Assembly: GCF_030272615.1 (NCBI RefSeq)
Contig: NC_081411.1
Span: 154,342,971 to 154,406,970, forward strand
From: Cryptomeria japonica
Lineage: Eukaryota > Streptophyta > Pinopsida > Cupressales > Cupressaceae
Reading direction: 5' to 3'
Length of the DNA: 64,000 bases
The notes under the pieces are model-generated. The model had not been told where the DNA came from. It saw only the letters and a program-made list of their open reading frames with translations, and did no database searches. Below, one piece after another: positions 55,063 to 64,000 of this stretch (position 1 is its first letter; every line of letters begins with the position of its first letter). A program made the position numbers and the translations under genes.

Positions 55063-57970
55063 TTACTTCTTTTTATAGGACTTATAATTATTAATGATAC
55101 ATGCAATTGCCTTAGCAGGAGGATCAACAACATGCTTGATTCTGAATTTGTACTTTTTCAAAACTTCTTCTGCATTCTTCCTTTTCTTCTCTAACTCCCC
55201 TATTGTCTATGTCACTTCTTGACATTGTGTAATTAAATATATATATTTATCCATCAATGTGACAGTGAACTGAGCAAGAGGTCCCAAACTTTTGGCCTCA
55301 TATGCATCCCACTAACTCAGTGGGATGCATATGAGATACTTGGTGCTTCTGGGAGGTTTGACCTTCTATCTATAGTGGAATTGCCACATCCGCAACCACT
55401 TCACCGGAACCAGTTCTCGACAGATGATGCACCATTTTTGGTTTCTTAACCTTCCTTGGTTCCTTCGTGATTGCCTGTTATAGTGTAAACTTAGGTAACA
55501 CTACTTTCCTCTTCTTCCTCTTGAAGGTGAACTCCAACCATTGTGGTACATCTTTATCCTTGTCACCTTCGTGTGGAACTATGTTGGTAGTTACAATGTG
55601 GACATTTGACTATTCCTCTACCTCACCTTCCTCTTCTGCTCCTGTGCCTCTATACCCTTGAAGTGAAGCAATTTTGTGGGAAGGGCCATACTGGAGAGCT
55701 ATATCTTCATTTTACTGCCCCAACAACTATATCTTTCAGGGAATCCTCCTGATCCTTGGGAGTTAAAATTAATCTATCATTCAATAGATCATTAGCCTCA
55801 TTTTGTTCTCTCTCCCCTCCAAGTATCTATTGTTCTTCTCCCTATTCCTCCTCTTGATATGAGTCTGTCTCAATATTATGGACAATTATAGTTTTTGTAG
55901 TAAGCCTAGATACCTATGTCCTAGGAGGTACCTGTTGTATCAACTGGTGGTGACATTTGGGGAGTAGCAAGTGGGGCTTGTGCTGCAGCTGTAGATGAAG
56001 GATGAGTGGGTGCATCTATTGTATCAGGAGGAGGAGGTTGTACTTTTTCATTTGTCCCTTGTTGGTCTTCTTCCTCCTGAGCACCTTCACCTAGAGTTTG
56101 TCCTACAACTGTCCTTACCGAAAGAACTTCTACAAGTGGCACAGCTCCTAGCCCTTCTTTCACTCTGAAGTCAGCAACCTTTTTTAACAATTCTGACTTT
56201 CTCATCTGCACATGAAGCTTTTTCATCAACTCCTCAGTGCTTTCTTTAGGCCCAACTACTTCATATGGGCCAGTGAATGTATTTTTCCTAGAGCTCAATC
56301 TTGTTTTGCGAGCATATTCCTTATAACCCCTTGATTGGGGCACACCTTAGTTGGACTCCTTCTGCTTCCCCTTTGAAGGCTTGCCCTAACCCTTAAACTG
56401 AGCCATCGTCTTGTCCTATTGGTGGCTGCTTGGGTTACTTGGTCTATATTCAAATTTTCATGTGTTGACCTCCTTATAGGAGAAAGAGGCCTTTTATCAA
56501 TTTTTTGTTCTTTATACATAACATCTAATAATTCTCTATCACCCCTCATCTCTTTAGGGAGATTGGTTTCTATTTCAAAATCTCTAATTTGTGGCACCGA
56601 CAGTCTATAATAATTCTTTTCGCTTACCTCAAAACTATCCTGGAGGTTTGCCCAAAAATCCTCCAGTCTAGGCTTGTGCCCCTCATATGCCTTAGGCATG
56701 GCTTGTGTAAGTTTTTTGTAGGGATTATAATACTCCCTAGCATAATCAAATTCTTTCATGTTTAAATCTTGGAGCTTCTTCTCTACCATCTTTGCTACCT
56801 GGATTTTTGAACAAGAAAAATATCCAATTGAAATTGAGAAGTCTATCCCTGTCTCGTGTTTCGATGAAAATAGGGATTGGAGGCCGAGAAATTATCTGAC
56901 ATACTCTAACAAAATGATGCGGTCATTGAAATATCTTGGCAATAGAACCCACTGACCCTTATGTATGTGGAATGTTGATTTTGAATGAACCAACAGGCCC
57001 ATTCTTGGATAATTGCCATTACTTCGGGGCTTATTTTGTACCCTGTATCACCTGTGAGTTTAATGATCACAGGGAAGAGAGCATCATTGATTCTCTTGAA
57101 GTGTTTCTTTTGCATTATTTAGAGGGAGTTGGGAATAATATTCCCAAACTTTCTTTTGGCCTTCCTCATCTCCTAGTTGGCTTCTACCTATAATCTTGGG
57201 AACTTACCTGCTCGGGCAGCCACCCAGAGGACGTAGGAGGTGAAAACAAATTTCTTCGTTTGGTGTACCTCCTTCATCTGTTTACTAATGTTATCAGAAA
57301 GGATTTGGGCCCAGTCGAAGTACTGCTTCTCTATGAGGATGGTAGTCATGAACTGGAACATCTAGGGATGGAAATTCTTGCAATCTAGCTTTCCAAAGGC
57401 ATTGCTCAATGTGATGATTAAATCCCTTTGGGGTTCCCTAAAATTTCCCCTTAATACATCTGTGGCCTTTAGCCCTGTTTTTCTTTCTTCCTCTAGCCAA
57501 TTTTCATTCATGTGTCTCTTGTTTGAGGTAACATTATTATTCCACACTCCTAGGGCTTCTTCTTCAGTGGTAAGGAGTGCTTCATTCCTTCTAGGGATGC
57601 CAAAGACAAATCCTAGCATGTCTAGAGATAAGTCGATCACTGTCCTGCCCTAAGCATCTGTACATTTCCTGATATCCGCATCATAGAATTGTGCAATAGT
57701 CATGATGAACTTGGGAGCCTGGATTGACTACAGGAAGATATTCACCTCCACCAGGCCTAATCTCTTGATTCTTCTCAACGAGGCCTCTAGCCTTGGTCTC
57801 GCTAATTGTGTTCTAATATCCTCAATATTGATATGTCCTATCTCAGTGCATGTCACCCACTTGATCTGATCATCTAGTTTCGACACATACACCTATCCCT
57901 GATATTGGTACTTCATCATCACGAGAAGTTTGTTTATCTCTTTGCCTCTCTTGCTAGAAGTTGGGTCCAT
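55063..57970 (-). pseudogene. G2: decayed relative of the element X gene
   Basis: ATG at 57970 (MDPTSSKRGKEINKLL) to TAA at 55063, about 970 codons with at least three frameshifts. N-terminal part: IRTQLARPRLEASLRRIKRL, GRTVIDLSLDMLGFVFGIP, comparable with NGKTLVEINAKEFRIAFGL of X. Then FREPQRDLIITLSNAFGKLD and FDWAQILSDNISKQMKEV; a middle part MVEKKLQDLNMKEFDYAREY; a P/T-rich part (TAAAQAPLATPQMSPPVD) and a coiled C-terminus (GELEKKRKNAEEVLKKYKFR). In-frame stops: 12 TAG and 2 TAA, no TGA. Family membership is inferred from the shared motif, order and composition. Upstream lies a TATA box at 58693-58700. Confidence 0.5.
55297..55335. repeat. Perfect 17-bp inverted repeat with 5-nt loop, inside G2
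   Basis: CTCATATGCATCCCACT (55297-55313), loop AACTC, AGTGGGATGCATATGAG (55319-55335). It lies in the decayed C-terminal coding part. Confidence 0.9.
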
Positions 57971-59230
57971 CTAAACACTTTAATTTACAAGAAAGAACCA
58001 AGAATTAATTCACTGCATAAAATATCAATAACATCATCCACCTCAGGACTTTAGGGTTCCAGGGTAGATAACTCCCTTTTCAGACAAATGACCTTGGAAC
58101 TCTAGGGTTCCAGGCTGGATGGGCTTGAAAAACAAACTCCAGAACTTCGAGGTTCTAGGATGGATAAACTAAAAAGAGTCCAGAACTTTGAGGTTCCAGG
58201 GTTCGGGGTTTATAAGTAAGGTTAACTTTAGAACCTTGGGGTAGATTAACAAGGCACCCAAAAGGTATTTTGGAATTCCGAGCATCTGGGGTTCCGGGGT
58301 TTAAACATAGTGACCCAAAAAGAAAGGACCTCAAAACCCTGAGGTCTGGGGTATTGCTCTTTCAAAAATAAGTTGATTGAGACTCCAGGGTTCTGGGGTT
58401 CCGAGGTTGAGGGGAAGAACAACCCAACCCGGAACTTCGGGGGCTAGGGTGAAAATCTAGGACACGCAAAAAAATAAAAATGAGAAACAAAACCCTAAAA
58501 GAAAAATAAGAAAACTCACAAATCAACAAGATCCAATCAAGAAATTATAAGGAAAGAGCAAGCAATTCACCAACCTGGTGAGAAAATCACACAAAAACAC
58601 TCGACGAGATGGAGGCGCGAAGTTGGGAGGTTGCAGCTAAGAGCTCTGAGAAAGTTGAATGCACAAATGAGCTTAGAAAATTTCATTCTCCTTATTTATA
58701 CCCCCCAACTTCATCCGTACGATTGCCTTAAACAAGACCTCGAGACTCTGGGGTTGCAAGCAAAACAAACACCAAAATCCACCTCAGGACTCCAGGGTGA
58801 ATCACAAAAGCCACTCAAAACAAGAAAAAGACCTCGGGACTCTAGATTCCAGATTTATGAGGTAAAAGACAAAAAGGCCTCGGGACTCCAGGGTTCCGGA
58901 GTTCTAGGGTAAAAAGGAACAAAATGACCTCGAGACTTCGGGGTTTCGGGTTTTCAAGGTAAAAGATAAAATGACACATGAAGAACTAGGGACTTCGGGA
59001 CTCCAAAGTTTCGAGGCTTCAACCAAAAGAACAAGCTCGACTCTGGGACTCCAGGGTTTCACGGTCATACAAAAACAAACAAGCACCCACTTCGGAACTG
59101 TGGGGGTTCAGGGTTCTGAGGTAGAACAAAGCAGAAAACAAACAAAGGAGACCTCGGGACTCCGGGGTTTCCAGGCAAAACAAGAAAAACAAAGAAACAT
59201 AAAGCAAAAAGGGGACCCATATTTTCAACA
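57971..59230. repeat. GC-rich dispersed minisatellite upstream of G2
   Basis: About 25 irregular copies of a motif like GGACTCCGGGGTTCCAGGGT or CGGAACTTCGGGGTTC, each followed by a purine/A-rich spacer of 20-45 bp, at 58040-58460 and 58735-59180. Between them lies a promoter-like stretch. Frames at 58631-58912 and 58971-59252 are produced by the repeat and are not genes. Confidence 0.75.
58693..58700 (-). promoter_or_regulatory. TATA box, possible G2 promoter
   Basis: Minus-strand TATAAATA in the context GGGGGGTATAAATAAGGAG, about 720 bp upstream of the G2 ATG, with a T-rich 5' untranslated-like stretch between. Confidence 0.4.
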
Positions 59231-60327
59231 CAAGGAAACTATTGGGGGTTAGGTATGCAGAGCATTACAAATGGCAACTATCTAGGAAAACTGACTCTAG
59301 GAAATTTAGAACTTTAGAATTTTTGGTTAACCTGACGCCTAAGGCTACTATCATTCAAAAGGATGTATAAGAGCCAAAAGATGAGCGAATCAATGAACAA
59401 ACAACCAAGTCCATAACTAAACATGATTAACTCTTAAGTGTGTGCACATGATTTATTACTCCATCATTTTTAATAATGAAGATAAATAGAGGAAACTAGG
59501 CCCAAGCTATGTAGTTGAAACCAACCAATGTGTTTCGTGCAAGGTCATCCTGGGAATAGCTCTACTACCAACTAGGCGTTCATAGCCTCGACAAAGATAC
59601 CTCTGGTTCCCATCAAGCAGTGCTCCACTACTAGCCAAGCGTCCATAGCCCCAGTGGAGGTTACTTGAAACACCCAAGTTTAGTTTCTTTAAGAGAATCA
59701 TTTTCTTTTCTCTTTCTTTTCTTTTGAAAATATCATGGAATATAGAAAGGCCATTTCTTTAGTAATCTTTTTAAGCAACTTTCAAACATTGAAGTCAAAT
59801 TGCTGGGTTGGGAACCACGATGGACAACATCCTGACTTCTAATTTTTCACTTGGATACAAGTTCACCTGACATTTTACAATATTTTCCGATGTCTCTTAA
59901 TGTGATGGTAGTGTTGAGTCATCAAGCTATCCTTTTCCAATTGAAAGTCAAAAACTCGAATCATATTTAAACCATTATATACCACCTTGAACGAGTGTAG
60001 ACAAAGGTTTCAAAATTAACCAAATAATAATGAAGTTATAAATAGCAAAGAGTTGAAGTCCCTCAAAATTTTACAACCTGTCATGCAAAGAACACCTCCT
60101 TTTTAGAACCTTTGAGAATAAATATATATCCCGACACAACAAAATGAAAGAGAAAAAACAAAACAAAACAAAACTAACAAAAACAAAAGAGAAACAAGCA
60201 TGCAACAAAGTGAAAACACAACAAACATGCAAACCCAGACAAGCAACAAATCAAAAATATAAAAACAAATCAAACAAACAAAAACAACTAATCTATTGTA
60301 GTACAATAGGTCAAGCTTCACTAGGAA
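59231..60327 (-). other. Sequence downstream of element D integrase
   Basis: No gene recognised. 60140-60290 is A-rich (AAACAAAACAAAAC runs). On the minus strand AAAAAGGAGG followed by TGTTCTTTGC near 60098 could be a polypurine tract and LTR start, but no second LTR copy confirms it. Confidence 0.35.
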
Positions 60328-61466
60328 TTAATCGAAATAGTGTTTGAGGAATTGACCATTGACGGGTAATGGTACAAGTTCTCTAGTCAAAGAGCTTAAC
60401 CTGAAGGTGTTCTCTCTTAAAATTTCAGCTATTTGGTAAGGACCTAACCACAACCTTTCAAACTTATGGTGATCACCTTTCTTCTTCTTGGCTTTGTCCC
60501 ATAACAGAACTAGGTTAGAGATCCGAAAGGCTTTCACCTTGGCTCTTTTGTCAAACCATCGCTTAACAACAACTTGGTGCTTGGCAAAGTGTTGTAGGGT
60601 ATTAATCCTCTTCTCATCAAGTTTTAATAGATTTAGGAGATGAACCTCTACCTGATCCTCAATTTCAAGTTCTTTCATTAACTGGAGGATAGGTATTTTT
60701 AAATTGATCGGGAAGACAGGTGTTTGGCCATAAACAAGGTAATAAGTAGAAGTTCCCAGGGCAACTTCATCTCTATTTTGATTAGCCCATAAGGCGTATC
60801 TCAACTGAATGTGCCAATCCCTGGGTTTTTTCTCGAGTAGCTTTTTCATGACATCTAGGATGTCTTGTTCATGGATTCAACCACTCCATTAACTTGTGGG
60901 TAGTAATTGGATGAGAATTTCAATATTACCTTATATTCATACGTCCATTGCATCAACTGTGCAGAAGTAAAAGTAGGGCCGTTATCACATGCCAGAGTGA
61001 ATGGCATACCAAACCTGGTGACGATGTATTCTTCAATAAATTTTAAGACAATCTCTGCAGTAGAATTTAGATATGCTATGGCCTCCGTCCACTGGGTGCA
61101 GCAATCTGTTGCTGTGAGAATGAACTTATGTCTTGCAGACAAATTGGGATTAATGACACCTACAAAATCCAATTCCCATTGGGCGAATGGTCTTACCTCA
61201 AACACTGGTTGGAGAGGCATAGTGGGATTCCTCTCTCTGGAAGCTGGGGTTTGGCATGTATGATAATGACGAACGTGCTCATGAGTATCCTTAAAAATAC
61301 TAGGCCAATAATATCCAACCTTCAAAATAGTGGCACCTGCTGACCTATGATTTGTACCATACTTCCCATGGAACTCCTCGATCATTTTTCGGGCTTCTTG
61401 ATGATCAAGGCATCGAAGGTAAATACCTTCATAGTTCTTCCTATAAAGTGTTGAATCCTTGATCAT
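60328..61466 (-). pseudogene. Element D integrase
   Basis: Zinc-binding part: LYRKNYEGIYLRCL...EEFHGKYGTNHRSAG and HYHTCQTPASR. The core has ELDFVGVINP (D), LACDNGPTF (D) and YPQVNGVVESMNK (E). A one-base deletion near 60855 shifts the frame just after this Glu. The C-terminal part (60849-60328) continues with WHIQLRYALWANQNRDEVAL, KAFRISNLVLLWDKAK, FERLWLGPYQIAEIL and ends VNGQFLKHYFD. All catalytic residues are still present. Confidence 0.88.
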
Positions 61467-61493
61467 ATAATTGGTAATTTTGAGCCTTAAAGC

Positions 61494-61928
61494 TCATCTT
61501 TGTGTGGCTGTCAACCCTTCAGGACAATTATTATTCAACAAGATAAAAACCAAATCTGTGTACCATGGGTCTTGAGTGAATGACTGCAACGTATACTGTT
61601 GGCATTGGATTTGAGGGACGTTAGTCGCCATAGCTTGAGACAAACCCTGGCCTCTGACTAACTTCATAGGATGCATCTCTAGATCAAACTCTTGTAAAAT
61701 AGTCATCCATTTCCCTCGACGTTCTCCTAGCTCTAACTGGATAAGCAGTGACTTAACCACTTGATTAGTTACAATGGCGTAGATTTTACTCCTTGGGATG
61801 TAATGTCTGAATTTCTTGACTCCTCTTACCAAAGAAAAGGCCTATTTTTCAAGAGCCGAGTATCTCACCTCAACACTCTTGAAAGGGGAACTCATAAATG
61901 CAATGGGGTTCTCATCCCCTACTTGCTT
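61494..61928 (-). pseudogene. Element D RNase H
   Basis: Follows RT in the same frame: IAFMSSPFKSVEVRYSALEK, TAG (61842), then AFSLVRGVKKFRHYIPRSKI and KWMTILQEFDLEMHPMKLVR. The first catalytic segment in the RT-proximal part reads LSFYIYYFSSLHSG, without the usual DAS, so activity is doubtful. It ends with TGA at 61494. Confidence 0.75.
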
Positions 61929-62840
61929 CTATGTCAACACAACCTCTCCTGAGTGTAACGAAGAAAAATAATATATATAAAATGACAGAGTATAGTGAGG
62001 ACTAGTTAACATGAGAGATTCAATGATAGATTTCTTGATCTGGATGAAAGCCTCTTTTGCTTCAGTAGTCCATTCGATCTTGGAATCCTTCTTCACCATT
62101 TCATTTAATGGGTTTACTATCTCTACAAACCCGACGATAATTTTTTTGACAAAATTGATCTTCCCAAAGAAAGATCTCATCTCCTTTTTATTGCCAGGCA
62201 TTTGTAGTTTCAACAATGCTTCTACTCGATCGAGGTCTATAGATATCCCTCTTTCAAAGATTACATGACCGAGGAGCTTTCCTTTAGCCACTCCAAATAC
62301 ACACTTCTTAGGATTAAGAGAAATCCCATATCTTTGGCATCTCTCCAAAACTTTACAAAGGTATTCCGGGTGATCTTCTCTGACCTTGGAAAACATAGTC
62401 AAGTCATCCATATATATAATAATACATTTGCCAATCGGATCTTTTAAAGCCGTATCCATTTCTCTTTGGAATGTCACTCCAACATTAATTAACCCGAATG
62501 ACATCCTTCAATACACATATGTCCCCCACTTCATAGTAAACATTGTTTTCATGCGATCTTCATGGTTCACCAAAACCTGGTTATATCCATAATAACCATA
62601 TAAGAATGACATCATTTGTGAACCATTAACAATCTGTAATACATCATCTAAGGAGGGGAGTGGGTAATTACCCTTTTTAGATGCCTTATTGAGGTTGTGA
62701 AAATCAACACAAAGCCGAATTTCCCCATTCTTTTTCTTTACTAGTACCAAATTAGCAACCCAAGTGGAGTGACGTACCAAGAAAATAATCCTAGCCGCAA
62801 GCAGCTTTTGGACTTCCTTGAAAATCAAGGGTTCTATCAA
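61929..62840 (-). pseudogene. Element D reverse transcriptase
   Basis: Motifs: VQKLLAARIIFLVRHSTWVA, LVKKKNGEIRLCVDFHNLNK, KGNYPLPSLDDVLQ, FLYGYYGYNQV, MSFGLINVGVTFQREMD and the active site IIYMDDLTMFSK (DD intact), then LLGHVIFERGISIDLDRVEA. Stops: TGA at 62508 and TAG at 61929. The first Asp of the palm (usually LDxxxGY) is replaced by tyrosine (FLYGYYGY), so this copy could not be active even if the stops were absent. Confidence 0.88.
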
Positions 62841-62861
62841 TGAATTAACCGATCGTTGCTT

Positions 62862-63407
62862 CTATCTGACTGGCTTTATATTGGGTTTCAAGGGTATAAC
62901 ATGAGTGTTGATTGATGTATCAAAAATTTTCAGATCTTCGTATCCCCATGCTATCACATCAATGAACTCTTTTAAGATTTGTAGGATTTTCTCTCTTTCA
63001 CTTTGAGTACAAATCTTCCCAATATACACAATCTTCTCTTGGCCTTCTGGATCAATATTATGTGGTTCATATTTCCTAGCATTTGAATCTGTTGTCAATT
63101 TCTCTTTTACCCTGGGATCAGAATCAAAAAGTCTCTCTAGAGTGACCATACCTTTAGGAATAACGTTTGTAGGAAAATTCATAATTTCTTGGTCACCCCC
63201 TTCATCACCATCAATATCATCTGAATTATCCTTCTCATCAATGATTTGTTCTTCAAAATATCCTGAATTGGCAAGAAAGGCTAGAATGTGAGTATCATCT
63301 TCAAAAACTTGAAAATGTTTAATGTTATCAGACACAACAGGTGTGGAAACCAACTCTACCAAAAACTTATTCAGAGTAGATTGTTGTGAGGCCCTACCCC
63401 GACCCAT
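62862..63407 (-). pseudogene. Element D protease-RT linker, 5' truncated
   Basis: 181 open codons starting MGRGRASQQSTLNKFLVELV, with an acidic block (EQIIDEKDNSDDIDGDEGGD) and the conserved pre-RT stretch DVIAWGYEDLKIFDTSINTH ending NIKPVR-TAG. Gag and protease are missing. In-frame TGA lies upstream of 63407 and sequence to the right is not coding, so the element is broken here. Confidence 0.75.
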
Positions 63408-64000
63408 CCTATCTCTTCAGTTATTTTCTTATTGAAACTATTATGGATGCTAGTTTTGACACACTGTGGATACAAAACTTTATGATTTGTTATAATGTTA
63501 GAAATATGTTTGCATATCTTGTAGATGGATGAAATTTTGAGGATTATGATGAATTGCTTTGATTTGTGACAAATTGTATTTTATAATGACAAGTCTTTGT
63601 AGAATGAATGTATTGTATTCTGATTATGTGTTTTATATTATATGGGGCTATTGGGAAGTACTAATGTTTAAATTGAGATGTGCAGGAGATTATCCATGTG
63701 ACCATGGAAATATTATGGAGAATCAAGCCTAGGCCTATGTGCGTCAGTAAAACCAGGGGTTGTCTATTTGGAGAGACAACACCCCGTATGTATTGTATTT
63801 CATTCGTAAATGTAAAATGTTGCATGAGTGTAAATTGTATTTATTGAATTGTTTAAATTGTTTAAGGGACAATTGCCACGTGTGTATTGTGATGTGGAAT
63901 TATTTTGTAGTGTCACTTGACACCTATGTAGTATGTTGTGTTGGCAATTTGTCATGTCACCTTTTTGGAGAGTTTTTATTTTTTGTTAATTGTTATATCT
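63408..64000. other. Unassigned sequence at the right edge
   Basis: AT-rich, no reading frame of note. The segment 63740-63820 (CCAGGGGTTGTC, GGAGAGACAACACCCCGTATG) has an LTR-like look with an imperfect inverted repeat (GGGGTTGTC / GACAACACCCC). Possibly the LTR of another element. Confidence 0.3.

Noticed and set aside
60103-60347. Low-complexity frames in the A-rich stretch after element D integrase
   Set aside because: Made of K/Q/N/T on one strand and L/V/C/F on the other from AAACAAAAC runs.
1-64000. tRNA, rRNA, CRISPR, bacterial operons or organelle genes
   Set aside because: None seen; the only tRNA-like matches are short primer binding sites of retroelements.

Overview
The window looks like intergenic DNA from a large, repeat-rich plant nuclear genome. 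I recognise no ordinary host gene. Almost every coding trace is LTR-retrotransposon protein, both Ty3/gypsy and Ty1/copia. The LTR style, plant tRNA primer sites and deep nesting suggest a seed plant with a very large genome, probably a gymnosperm (Cupressales or Taxus-like). The species is inference.

The core is a five-level nest, each level supported by a 5-bp target duplication. (0) A plus-strand gag-protease element without visible pol ('A', gag at 10349-10699 and again from 51030) is split by (1) a minus-strand gypsy element 'T3' (10700-51024, ACTTC). T3 is split by (2) a related minus-strand gypsy element 'T2' (12796-41899, CCTAC). The 5' LTR of T2 is split by (3) a minus-strand copia element (27072-41373, CAAAG). 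The 3' LTR of that copia element is split by (4) a 6.58-kb element 'X' (27345-33924, TAGAG), which carries one 1200-codon gene of unknown function.

T2 and T3 belong to one Tat-like family: a degenerate gypsy RNase H followed by a second RNase H, and an antisense gene between integrase and 3' LTR. That gene has its own TATA box, a 22-codon first exon, a GT-AG intron packed with tandem repeats, and a second exon encoding a plant-mobile-domain (PMD)-like protein. T2 keeps pol but has lost most of the PMD exon. T3 keeps the PMD exon but has lost RT and RNase H, and a 314-codon reading frame stands in their place.

Left flank (1-10348): a minus-strand element with an open leader ORF, primer site and LTR fragment; a plus-strand LTR forming an inverted pair with it; a second gag-protease element 'E1' with its 3' LTR; a copia-type LTR remnant; and AT-rich LTR-like DNA. 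Right flank (51025-64000): the rest of element A with a solo LTR in it; from about 54008 an insertion with a second, decayed member of the X gene family ('G2', 55063-57970); a region of GC-rich minisatellite-like repeats; and a minus-strand gypsy pol ('D', 60328-63407). Nothing here looks like an intact autonomous element. The genes are broken mostly by single stop codons rather than indels, which fits decay of methylated cytosines.
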